Source: Flavobacteriales bacterium UBA4110
GTDB taxonomy: Bacteria > Bacteroidota > Bacteroidia > Flavobacteriales > Weeksellaceae
NCBI GenBank assembly: GCA_002383165.1
Contig: DFXK01000002.1
Location: 226,638-290,637, forward strand
Length of the DNA stretch: 64,000 nucleotides
Direction of reading: 5' to 3'
The position numbers and the translations under genes were made by a program. A model generated the notes under the pieces. The model worked only from the letters and a program-made list of their open reading frames with translations, ran no database searches and had not been told where the DNA came from. Positions 1 to 7,930 of the stretch are shown piece after piece (the stretch's first letter is position 1; every line of letters begins with the position of its first letter).

Positions 1-23
1 TCTTTTGTGACTTTTGTGGTTTC

Positions 24-60
24 AAAAAACCAAAATGGCATCGAGAAAACTCCCGATGCC
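24..60 (-). terminator. Intrinsic terminator after the TonB receptor
   Basis: A 7-bp GC-containing stem (GGCATCG at 37-43 pairing with CGATGCC at 54-60) lies just past the stop codon of the minus-strand TonB receptor. On the minus strand it is followed by a T-rich run. This is a plausible rho-independent terminator. Confidence 0.7.
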
Positions 61-100
61 GTTTCAAAACAAAATAAAAAAACTTTAAATAAATTTTTAG

Positions 101-2920
101 TTAAAAAGAAACGGTTAATTTGCTGAAAACATATCTTCCATTTTGTCCAAATTGCGAGGTAGATCTGGAATAAACAAACTGATCGTTATTGCTGGATACC
201 GCAAGATTCTTAGTTGGATAGATGTCAAATAGATTATTGGCTCCAATTGTCAAATTGAAATTCTTATTGATATCATAACCAATGGATAAATCTGTAATGA
301 TCTTGTCCGAAATCAGCTGGTGTTCGTTTGGTAACAATATTCCGTCTAAATTAGCATCCACATTATCCGCACCGTAAACTTTTCCGTAATAGGTGTTTCT
401 CAGGTAAAAATTGAAATCATTCCATTTAAAATTATTAGACAGACTGGCTTTGATTTTCGGAACAGAATCTTCTAGATACACTCTGGAACGTTCCCCAAAA
501 TAAGTGGTTTCCAGACCTGCATTTTTAAGGAGATCGGAAGCGTGGATATCTCCTACTTTTCTGGTGTTATTCAAATTGATGGCAAAATCATTGGTTAATT
601 TGAAAGCTTCTTTTGACAGATTATGGCTGATGACCACATCCAAACCTCTAGTTTCGGTATCAATGGAATTGGCAAAAAACTGCGCAGCATTTACACCTGC
701 TTTTGTAAATTCTGCATTCACCAGTTTTTGCGCCTCTGTAGTAGGATTAGAAAACCTTGTAAATTGATCCGTTAGAACAATTCTGTCATCAATTCTGATA
801 AAATAAGCGTCTGCTGTAACGTTTAGATTAAGTGCAGGGATTTTGTATGTAAATCCTGTGCTGAATGACTTGGATGTTTCCTGTTTTAGATTAGGAATCC
901 CGAAACCAACAGCAATCGGCTGATCGTTACTGAACGTTCCTACTTCTCTCAGTTCGCCACTCACAAATAAAGTGGAAGTTGTGTTATAATAAATCTGGTG
1001 AATTGATGGTGCTCTAAAACCTGTAGAACCTGCAAAACGGAAGTTGAAATTATCCGCCAGCTTGATTCTAGAAGCCAATTTATAATTGAATGTTGAACCA
1101 AAATCTGAATAATCTTCAAAACGAACAGCGGCATCTAGCAAAAACCAATTTGTAAAGTTGAATTCAAAATCGGCATAAGCGGCATAAGAATTTCTGCTTT
1201 TATTGGTTCTATTAGCTTCACGAAAACCTGCAAAAACCTGTGAACCTCCCGCTAAAGCTGCACCAAAGAAATCTGTAGGATTCACGGACGTTGGAGTCTG
1301 AGGATTTCCGTTTACATCATAAGCCGTGTAAGACGCTTCTTCTCCTGGATTGATTCTGAAATTCTCGTGACGCTGCTCCGCTCCGAAGGCAACATTAAGA
1401 CCTTCAAAAACATCAAATTGTTTGCTGAAATCTAGATTAATTGTGTTCTGTAAAAACTGCAAACCACCAGCTTTAAATGTACTTGGCGAATTGAATCTTA
1501 AACTTGTATTTCCGGTATTTTCAATCGTATAATCGAAACCGTTTTGCCCGAAAGTATTACTAAGATCAACATTCCAACCATTCCATTTTCCTTTGATTCC
1601 CGCTGCCAATGACACATCCTGAATCTTTGTATGAATCGCCGGCAAATACCCATCGATATATAAACCTGTAAATGTTCTTGATTGTGTAGGTCTTCTGTAG
1701 AAACCACCGGAAGCGCCATTTCGAATCGAATAACCACCAAAGGTATAAACTTTCCAGTCGTCATTCAGAGGTACTTCTACATTAGCAAATAACTGATGAT
1801 TGTTCAGTTTAGATTGCCCAACCTGCATATTAAAGTCTTTTCTGGTTTGTCCTCTGTAAGCCAACTCTTGGTCTGTCAAATAGTTTAATTGATCGGTTGT
1901 AAATGCTGATGTTTTAAGAACATTTTGCAAAGCAGTTATGCTATTTGCAGACTGGATACTAGATTGAAGCGTGGGTGAAACAGAATTAAAATAGCTAACA
2001 CCTTGCGCATATTGATGGATCAGATTAACGAAATCCTGTTCGCCAGCAGTGCCTTTCAGGTTATTAATATTATTAAAATAAGAAGAAAGATTCACACCAT
2101 TTTCCAAAGCTCTTTTTTCAATAGCATTGTAAGCATTGTAAATCGGTGCGTTTTCAGTTCCGGCTCTTCTAGTTGGATCACGGAATTGTGAAGACCAAGT
2201 CAAATTATAGAAACCACCTCTTTTCCCTATTTTATTACCATAGTTCAGATCTACTTGGTACTGCTGCCCGTCATAATTTCCTGTATGATCATTGGCTGCC
2301 GGCGTCAGATAGCCGCCATAATTGAACTGTCCTGTTAGTTTTCCTGTATCTTTTTTGAGCTGAAGGTTCATTACTCCAGCGATAGCATCCGAACCATACT
2401 GTGCAGAAGCACCGTCTCTCAGAACTTCGATTTTGCTTAAGGCAAATGCAGGAATCGCATTCAAATCTGTTCCCACAGATCCTCTGCCGGGAGTTCCGTT
2501 CACATTAATCAAAGCTGAAGTATGACGTCTTTTTCCATTGACCAAAACTAATGCCTGATCTGGACCTAAACCTCTCAGCTGTGCCGGATCAAGATGATCT
2601 GATCCATCCGCATTCGTCTGGATAGTGGATGTAAAAGATGGCGCAATACTATTAAGAATCTGATTGATATTAGTCTGCGGCAAACTCAGCTGAATATCCT
2701 TTAGGTTGAAGACGTCTACTGGAACCGGACTGTCCGCTTTGGAGCGTCCACCACTTCTGGAACCAACCAGAACCACCTCTTCGATTTGTTTATCCAAAGC
2801 CGAATCTTTGACAGGCTGAGTTTGCTGAGCCTGAGTAAAATAAATTCCAGAAAAGAAAATAACGGCTGTGGATAACACCGCATTTTTTTTCCCGAATCTT
2901 TTTGTAGTTTTTTGAATCAT
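101..2920 (-). CDS. TonB-dependent outer-membrane receptor under SAM riboswitch control
   Basis: A 939-residue outer-membrane receptor with a cleavable signal peptide (cationic start, hydrophobic stretch, ending near AQA/Q at about residue 31). A TonB-box-like EEVVLVGSR is followed by a plug domain (about 55-190, with LVNGKRR, IEVLRDGASAQYGSDAIAG) and a beta-barrel ending in an aromatic F. It would import a scarce nutrient using TonB/ExbBD energy. The ATG at 2918-2920 is chosen: the upstream in-frame ATG at 2962 lies inside the riboswitch terminator hairpin and would put extra residues before the signal peptide. The SAM-I riboswitch directly upstream implies repression when SAM or methionine is plentiful, so a substrate linked to methionine or sulfur supply is inferred. 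The substrate itself cannot be read from the sequence. Confidence 0.9.
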   Translation of the reverse strand: MIQKTTKRFGKKNAVLSTAVIFFSGIYFTQAQQTQPVKDSALDKQIEEVVLVGSRSGGRSKADSPVPVDVFNLKDIQLSLPQTNINQILNSIAPSFTSTIQTNADGSDHLDPAQLRGLGPDQALVLVNGKRRHTSALINVNGTPGRGSVGTDLNAIPAFALSKIEVLRDGASAQYGSDAIAGVMNLQLKKDTGKLTGQFNYGGYLTPAANDHTGNYDGQQYQVDLNYGNKIGKRGGFYNLTWSSQFRDPTRRAGTENAPIYNAYNAIEKRALENGVNLSSYFNNINNLKGTAGEQDFVNLIHQYAQGVSYFNSVSPTLQSSIQSANSITALQNVLKTSAFTTDQLNYLTDQELAYRGQTRKDFNMQVGQSKLNNHQLFANVEVPLNDDWKVYTFGGYSIRNGASGGFYRRPTQSRTFTGLYIDGYLPAIHTKIQDVSLAAGIKGKWNGWNVDLSNTFGQNGFDYTIENTGNTSLRFNSPSTFKAGGLQFLQNTINLDFSKQFDVFEGLNVAFGAEQRHENFRINPGEEASYTAYDVNGNPQTPTSVNPTDFFGAALAGGSQVFAGFREANRTNKSRNSYAAYADFEFNFTNWFLLDAAVRFEDYSDFGSTFNYKLASRIKLADNFNFRFAGSTGFRAPSIHQIYYNTTSTLFVSGELREVGTFSNDQPIAVGFGIPNLKQETSKSFSTGFTYKIPALNLNVTADAYFIRIDDRIVLTDQFTRFSNPTTEAQKLVNAEFTKAGVNAAQFFANSIDTETRGLDVVISHNLSKEAFKLTNDFAINLNNTRKVGDIHASDLLKNAGLETTYFGERSRVYLEDSVPKIKASLSNNFKWNDFNFYLRNTYYGKVYGADNVDANLDGILLPNEHQLISDKIITDLSIGYDINKNFNLTIGANNLFDIYPTKNLAVSSNNDQFVYSRSTSQFGQNGRYVFSKLTVSF

Positions 2921-2935
2921 ATTTTTAATATTTAT

Positions 2936-2976
2936 ATAAAAAAGAAAACTTCTTCCAGACAAGTCTGAAAGAAGTT
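2936..2976 (-). terminator. Riboswitch expression-platform terminator
   Basis: On the minus strand a long stem (arms at 2947-2959 and 2964-2976 with one or two mismatches) is followed directly by a T-rich tract. It lies between the SAM aptamer and the start codon at 2920. This is the expected off-state hairpin of a transcriptional riboswitch. Confidence 0.8.
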
Positions 2977-3012
2977 ATATTGAGACGTAGTTCCGTACAT
3001 TAACCTTTTCAA

Positions 3013-3110
3013 CTTATCTTTCCTTTTTTCAAAGGCTGAATTTAACACCTTTCCCTCCGGTAGGTTGTCAAGACTTCAGCGGGTCAGTTCCCTCCGTCTT
3101 TCTTAATAAG
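3013..3110 (-). promoter_or_regulatory. SAM-I (S-box) riboswitch aptamer
   Basis: Read on the minus strand the element starts with CTTATT and closes with GATAAG (P1). Between them are the conserved S-box blocks: GGAGGGAACTGACCC, then TGAAGTC and GACAACC, then AAGGTGTTAAATTC. These match the SAM-I consensus in order and spacing. It precedes a terminator hairpin and the TonB receptor, so SAM binding should cause early termination of receptor mRNA. The fold was recognised by eye, not computed. Confidence 0.92.
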
Positions 3111-3160
3111 TATGACAGCAATTTGTAATCACAGTGCAAATCTATTAATAATTATTTTTA

Positions 3161-3183
3161 TATCATACTAATTCGGTATGATA
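3161..3183. promoter_or_regulatory. Inverted repeat upstream of the DUF72 gene
   Basis: TATCATAC at 3161-3168 and GTATGATA at 3176-3183 form a perfect 8-bp inverted repeat with a 7-base spacer. It lies in the divergent intergenic region between the riboswitch and the DUF72 gene. It could be a regulator binding site; no regulator is evident nearby. Confidence 0.35.
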
Positions 3184-3259
3184 ATTATCAGCGTTAATAA
3201 TATATCTTATTAATGTATTCTAATTGTAGGAGTTGGCACAGAAGTTATTTTAAATCAAT

Positions 3260-3994
3260 ATGGAAAATTCTAAAATAAAATTTCATCTAGGTTGCTCAGG
3301 ATTCTATAATGCAAATTGGAAAGGTTTACTTTATCCGGAAAATTCCAATAATAAAGATTTTCTGAAATTATATTCTCAAACTTATAATACTGTAGAAATT
3401 AACAGCACATTTTACCGTAAACCGACAAAAAAAACGCTTCAGAAATGGATGGATGAAACGAATGATGATTTTAAGTTTTTTATCAAGGTTCCAAAAACGA
3501 TAACTCATTCAGGATATTCAGAACATAAAAAAGAAGAATTAGATAATTTTTGTCAATATATCAATGAAAATATTTCCGGTAAATTAGCTGGATTTCTAAT
3601 ACAATTTCCATCATCTTTTCATTGCAATGAAAAGAATACCCAATGGTTGGTAGAAACATTATCTAATGATTATCCGATTGCAGTCGAATTTAGACATCAA
3701 TCTTGGTGGAATGATGAGATTTTCAATTTATTCAATCAACATCAATGGATTTTCTCTGGCGTGAGTTTTCCTGGCAAAATTCCGGAAGATGTAATAGTTA
3801 CGAATTCAAAAATCGGCTATTACAGATTGCACGGAAAACCAACTCTCTACAAGTCCCCCTATTCAGAAGCGTTTCTAACTGATTTGGCAAAGGAAATTAA
3901 AGCGACCAATCAGCCATTTTATATCTACTTTAACAACACTTGGGGAACTTCGGCCATTGAAAATTCATTATATTTAAAGAAAATTTTAGATTAA
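3260..3994 (+). CDS. DUF72 (YecE-like) family protein
   Basis: A 244-residue protein with the family's usual length and TIM-barrel-like landmarks: HLGCSGFYNANWKG at the N-terminus, TVEINSTFYRKP at about 45-55, FKFFIKVPKTITH, and GYYRLHGKPTLY near residue 195. The biochemical role of DUF72 is not firmly established. It is the first gene of a tightly packed set: its stop codon abuts the ATG of the sirtuin gene at 3995. Co-transcription with the sirtuin and the GNAT-nitrilase fusion is therefore likely. The start has no competing upstream ATG. Confidence 0.85.
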   Translation: MENSKIKFHLGCSGFYNANWKGLLYPENSNNKDFLKLYSQTYNTVEINSTFYRKPTKKTLQKWMDETNDDFKFFIKVPKTITHSGYSEHKKEELDNFCQYINENISGKLAGFLIQFPSSFHCNEKNTQWLVETLSNDYPIAVEFRHQSWWNDEIFNLFNQHQWIFSGVSFPGKIPEDVIVTNSKIGYYRLHGKPTLYKSPYSEAFLTDLAKEIKATNQPFYIYFNNTWGTSAIENSLYLKKILD

Positions 3995-4687
3995 ATGAAA
4001 AAGTTGGTCGTACTTTCCGGCGCTGGCATTTCCGCTGAAAGCGGTATAAAAACTTTCAGAGATTATAACGGACTCTGGGAAAATTACCGGATTGAAGATG
4101 TCGCTTCACCAGAAGGTTTTGCCAGGAATCCCAAAGTGGTTCTTGATTTTTATAATGCCAGAAGAAAACAGCTGAATGAAGTAGAACCAAACGAAGCACA
4201 TCAAATTTTAGCAGAACTGGAAAATCAATTCGATGTACATATTATTACGCAAAATGTCGATGATCTGCACGAACGCGGTGGCTCTTCAAAAATCATTCAC
4301 CTTCACGGCGAACTAAGAAAAGCGCGGTCAGTAAACCATGAAAATGATATTCTGGATTGCGAAAACGATATCAATATTGGCGATTTGCATCCCGACGGCT
4401 CACAGCTTCGTCCGCATATTGTGTGGTTTGGAGAAATGGTTCCCGAAATGGAAAATGCAATTGAAATCGCATCTCAGGCAGATTTATTTCTCGTTATCGG
4501 CACATCAATGCAGGTTTATCCAGCAGCGTCTGTTATAAGATATGTTCCCGAGCATTGCGAAATATTTGTTATCGACCCGAATATGGAAAATCCAAATGCT
4601 TTCACAAAAAATGAAAACCATTTCAAAACTTCTGCAACAGAAGGTATGAAACAACTGAAAGAAATCTTAATCAAAAAATATAAATAA
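3995..4687 (+). CDS. cobB: Sir2-family NAD-dependent protein deacylase (CobB-like)
   Basis: A 230-residue class III sirtuin that would remove acyl groups from lysine side chains using NAD+. Visible motifs are GAGISAESGI (9-18), FRD, TQNVDDLH (85-92), catalytic His104 in HLHGE, and RPHIVWFGE (139-147). Y53 and R56 in FYNARR match the Y-x-x-R pair that sirtuins use to bind succinyl or malonyl lysine, so desuccinylase activity is possible. The zinc-binding cysteines of E. coli CobB are missing: only Cys122 occurs in that segment. The gene overlaps the next by one base (TAATG), so it is translationally linked to the acetyltransferase-nitrilase fusion. The deacylase call is firm; acyl preference is inferred. 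Confidence 0.9.
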   Translation: MKKLVVLSGAGISAESGIKTFRDYNGLWENYRIEDVASPEGFARNPKVVLDFYNARRKQLNEVEPNEAHQILAELENQFDVHIITQNVDDLHERGGSSKIIHLHGELRKARSVNHENDILDCENDINIGDLHPDGSQLRPHIVWFGEMVPEMENAIEIASQADLFLVIGTSMQVYPAASVIRYVPEHCEIFVIDPNMENPNAFTKNENHFKTSATEGMKQLKEILIKKYK

Positions 4688-6198
4688 TGCAGGTAGAAAT
4701 CAGAAAACTAAACATCGATGATTATGATGAATTGGCAGAAGCGATGCAAAAAGCTTATCCCGATATTGATGACAATGTATGGAGCAAGCGGAATATCCAA
4801 AAGCTGACTTCAATTTTTGCAGAAGGACAAATTTGTATTTTGGTAGATGGAAAACTGGCTGCAGCGGCTTTATCCATCATCGTTCAGTATGAATTGTTTG
4901 GAGATCAGCATACTTATAGCGAGATCACTGGCAACGAAAGTTTTAATACTCATAGCAACAACGGAAATGTGCTTTATGGCATCGAGGTTTTTGTGGATCC
5001 TGAATTTCGTGCGCTGAGATTAGGCAGAAGATTATATGACGCTAGAAAAGAACTCTGCGAAATATTGAATCTCAAATCCATCATCATTGGTGGAAGAATC
5101 CCGAATTATCATCTTTACAGCAAAGAACTATCACCAAGACAATACATAACCAAAGTCAGAAACAAGGAAATCTACGATCCGGTTCTGAGTTTCCAAATCG
5201 GAAATAATTTCTCGCCGGTCAAAATCCTGAAAGGCTATCTGCAGGGCGATTCTGAATCTGAAGAATATGCTGTTCTATTGCAATGGAACAATATCTATTA
5301 TACCGCGAAGAAAAACACGATGCAGGACAGCGTCATTCGCCTGGGACTGATTCAGTGGCAAATGCGATCACTTAAAAATCTGGAAGATTTCTATAATCAG
5401 GTGGAATTTTTCGTGGATGCTGTCGCAGGTTATCAATCAGATTTTTGTCTGTTCCCGGAGTTATTCAACACACCTCTACTCGCTCCTTTCAATCATATGA
5501 ATGAAAGAGAATCAATGGAGAAATTGTCTGAATTAACCGAAGAAATCAAAGAAAAAATCTCCGAATTTGCAGTTAGTTACAATGTGAATATCATTTCCGG
5601 AAGTATGCCAATTTTGGAAGACGGTAAACTTTACAATGTCAGCTATCTGCTTCACAGAGACGGAAAAATAGACGAATATAGAAAAGTCCACATCACGCCA
5701 AACGAAAAGAAATATTACGGAATGACAGGCGGAAACGAGATTAAAGTTTTCGATACAGATTGTGGGAAAATCGGCGTCATTATTTGTTATGATGTTGAGT
5801 TTCCAGAACTTCCGAGATTATTGGCAGATCAGGGAATGAAAATTTTGTTCGTTCCTTATCTTACAGATACTCAGAACGCTTACACGCGTGTCCGTCACTG
5901 TGCTGCTGCCCGAGCCATCGAAAATGAATGTTATGTAGCGATTGCAGGCTGTGTGGGAAATTTGCCCGGTGTTAATAATATGGACATTCAGTTTGGACAG
6001 GCTGCTGTTTTCACACCTTCGGACTTTGCATTCCCATCCAATGCCATAAAAGGTGAAGCAACACCGAATACAGAGATGACACTGATTGTGGATGTAGATT
6101 TAAATCTTCTGAAAGAACTGCACCACAACGGCGCGGTGAGAACATTGTCGGATCGCAGACAGGATCTCTATGATGTGATTTTGCGAAATCAGGATTAA
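4687..6198 (+). CDS. GNAT acetyltransferase - carbon-nitrogen hydrolase (nitrilase) fusion
   Basis: A 503-residue two-domain protein. Residues 1-185 form a GNAT domain, with the acetyl-CoA-binding loop at about 108-120 (RALRLGRRLYDAR). Residues 216-500 form a nitrilase-superfamily domain with an intact Glu-Lys-Cys triad: E258 in FPELF, K333 in YRKVH and C367 in IICYD. The hydrolase half should cleave an amide or nitrile; the GNAT half should acylate an amine. Such fusions are known in bacteria but their substrates are not generally established. The gene overlaps the sirtuin gene by one base, pairing an acyltransferase with a deacylase in one transcript. That functional coupling is inference. 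Confidence 0.88.
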   Translation: MQVEIRKLNIDDYDELAEAMQKAYPDIDDNVWSKRNIQKLTSIFAEGQICILVDGKLAAAALSIIVQYELFGDQHTYSEITGNESFNTHSNNGNVLYGIEVFVDPEFRALRLGRRLYDARKELCEILNLKSIIIGGRIPNYHLYSKELSPRQYITKVRNKEIYDPVLSFQIGNNFSPVKILKGYLQGDSESEEYAVLLQWNNIYYTAKKNTMQDSVIRLGLIQWQMRSLKNLEDFYNQVEFFVDAVAGYQSDFCLFPELFNTPLLAPFNHMNERESMEKLSELTEEIKEKISEFAVSYNVNIISGSMPILEDGKLYNVSYLLHRDGKIDEYRKVHITPNEKKYYGMTGGNEIKVFDTDCGKIGVIICYDVEFPELPRLLADQGMKILFVPYLTDTQNAYTRVRHCAAARAIENECYVAIAGCVGNLPGVNNMDIQFGQAAVFTPSDFAFPSNAIKGEATPNTEMTLIVDVDLNLLKELHHNGAVRTLSDRRQDLYDVILRNQD

Positions 6199-6265
6199 TT
6201 TGATTTTATATCCGGATTTAACATCAATCCAAAATTTTCATCTAATTTTTTATAATATAGACTTT

Positions 6266-7060
6266 ATGAAAAAAAAATATTTAATTATTGTAGGATTATC
6301 GATTTCAACCATCACTCAAGCACAGATTGGCGATGTTTTTAGCAGTATCATTAAAGATAAAACAGGCGTAGATCTTACGAAAACAAAGACAGTAAACTCT
6401 ACTTCAACCAATACTACAACTGCCTCCAATTCCAATGTCAATATTGGTAATCTAACTCAAACCGAGATTTCATCTGGTCTGAAACAAGCTCTAAATCTTG
6501 GTGTGACAGAAGGTATCAAAAAATTGGGAGTGACCGATGGTTTTTATAAAAATGAATTGGTGAAAATTCTAATGCCTGAAAAATTAAGAAAAATTGATAC
6601 GACTCTCCGAAGTTTGGGAATGGGAAGTCTGGCGGACCAAGGTGTGAAGCTATTAAACAGAGCTGCTGAAGATGCCGTAACAGAAGCCACTCCGATTTTT
6701 GCCAACGCAATTACATCAATGACAATAACGGATGCTAAAAATATTCTTTTGGGAAGTAATAATGCTGCAACCAATTATTTACAGACCAAAACTCAAAGTC
6801 AGCTATTCACAGCATTCCAGCCAAAAGTAAAAGCTTCTTTAGGAAAAGTTGGAGCAGATTCAGTTTGGAAGAATATCATTTCAAAATATAATACGTTGAC
6901 AGGTCAAGTTGTAACCACAGATTTGAATGAATACGTAACAACTGAAACCATTAATGGAGTTTTCAAAATGGTTGCTGAAAAAGAAACGGGAATCAGAAAT
7001 AATTCTGCGTTGAGAACTACTTCGCTTTTGGAGAAAGTTTTTGGAGCAGTGAAAAAATAA
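6266..7060 (+). CDS. DUF4197 family exported protein
   Basis: A 264-residue protein with a signal peptide (KKKYLIIVGLSISTITQAQ, cleavage after AQA near residue 19). After a Ser/Thr/Asn-rich linker comes the DUF4197 body: ISSGLKQALNLGVTEGI, a FYKNELVKILMPEKLR segment and a C-terminal VFKMVAEKE. The ATG at 6266 is preferred over an in-frame ATG at 6200, which would bury the signal peptide behind 22 extra residues. Members are periplasmic or surface proteins without a known function. It is 67 bases beyond the nitrilase fusion and ends at a strong terminator. Confidence 0.8.
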   Translation: MKKKYLIIVGLSISTITQAQIGDVFSSIIKDKTGVDLTKTKTVNSTSTNTTTASNSNVNIGNLTQTEISSGLKQALNLGVTEGIKKLGVTDGFYKNELVKILMPEKLRKIDTTLRSLGMGSLADQGVKLLNRAAEDAVTEATPIFANAITSMTITDAKNILLGSNNAATNYLQTKTQSQLFTAFQPKVKASLGKVGADSVWKNIISKYNTLTGQVVTTDLNEYVTTETINGVFKMVAEKETGIRNNSALRTTSLLEKVFGAVKK

Positions 7061-7100
7061 TTCTATAAGTTAGATTTTAGAAGCTAGAAATTAGACATAA

Positions 7101-7133
7101 AAAAAATCCGCAAATGATATTGCGGATTTTTTC
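7101..7133. terminator. Bidirectional terminator between DUF4197 gene and scoB
   Basis: A perfect hairpin with arms AAAAAATCCGCAA and TTGCGGATTTTTT around a short loop. It has T-runs on both strands and sits between two convergent genes, so it can end transcription from both sides. Confidence 0.85.
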
Positions 7134-7159
7134 ATTATTAATTATTATTTCTTAATTAG

Positions 7160-7813
7160 TTAAAACTTCATCTCAGGAATTTCTCCTTCAATAATCAATT
7201 GAGCTTCTGTTGCTTTTACAATATCTTCAACCGATATTCCCGGAGCTCTTTCCAGAAGTTTGAAACCTTTATCTGTAATTTCCATAACCGCTAACTCAGT
7301 TACAACTTTCTTAACGCAATTTACACCTGTTAAAGGAAGTGTACATTTTTTCAGAATTTTGGATTCGCCAGCTTTGTTCACGTGCATCATTGCTACAATG
7401 ATATTTTCTGCAGAAGCAACCAAATCCATTGCGCCACCCATTCCTTTTACCATTTTTCTGGGAATTTTCCAATTGGCAATATCACCGTTTTCGGAAACTT
7501 CCATTGCACCAAGAATTGTCAAATCCACTTTTTGGCTTCTAATCATCCCAAAACTGAAAGCCGAATCAAAAAAAGACCCGCCTGGAAGAATTGTAATAGT
7601 CTGCTTTCCCGCATTAATCAAATCTGCATCTTCTTCGCCTTCAAAAGGAAATGGTCCCATTCCCAAAACGCCATTTTCACTCTGAAATTCCACCGAAATA
7701 TCCTCTGGAACATAGTTAGCAACCAAAGTCGGAATCCCAATTCCAAGGTTGACATACATCCCATCTTTCAATTCTCTTGATATGCGTTGTGCGATTTGTT
7801 CTTTTGTAAGCAT
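7160..7813 (-). CDS. scoB: 3-oxoacid CoA-transferase, subunit B
   Basis: A 217-residue CoA-transferase family I beta subunit. It transfers CoA from succinyl-CoA (or a similar donor) to acetoacetate. Landmarks: YVNLGIGIPTLVANYVP near residue 20, the SENGVLGMGPFP segment holding the catalytic glutamate at about residue 46, GGSFFDSAFSFGMIRSQKVDLTILGAMEV in the middle, and a C-terminal EIPEMKF. Length is normal. Its partner scoA lies about 5.3 kb away on the same strand instead of directly adjacent. The intervening ABC exporter and accessory genes are on the opposite strand, so the subunits must come from separate transcripts. Confidence 0.9.
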   Translation of the reverse strand: MLTKEQIAQRISRELKDGMYVNLGIGIPTLVANYVPEDISVEFQSENGVLGMGPFPFEGEEDADLINAGKQTITILPGGSFFDSAFSFGMIRSQKVDLTILGAMEVSENGDIANWKIPRKMVKGMGGAMDLVASAENIIVAMMHVNKAGESKILKKCTLPLTGVNCVKKVVTELAVMEITDKGFKLLERAPGISVEDIVKATEAQLIIEGEIPEMKF

Positions 7814-7911
7814 AGTAAAATGTTATACCGCAATATATCATTATTTCACGTGATAGAAAAATGCTTTTTCTCTTACAGTAATTATTAATAAAACAATCAG
7901 ATTTATATCAG

Positions 7912-7919
7912 TAAATTTG
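7912..7919 (+). promoter_or_regulatory. Candidate -7 promoter element for the ABC exporter
   Basis: TAAATTTG matches the Bacteroidota -7 consensus TAnnTTTG and ends 11 bases before the ATG at 7931. No clear -33 TTG was seen at the usual distance, so this is tentative. If used, the mRNA leader would be very short. Confidence 0.35.
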
Positions 7920-7930
7920 CAATTCTAATT

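Noticed and set aside
2921..2962. In-frame upstream start for the TonB receptor
   Set aside because: It falls inside the riboswitch terminator hairpin and puts 14 residues ahead of a good signal peptide.
7260..7685. Plus-strand ORF over scoB
   Set aside because: Antisense shadow of a clear CoA-transferase gene.
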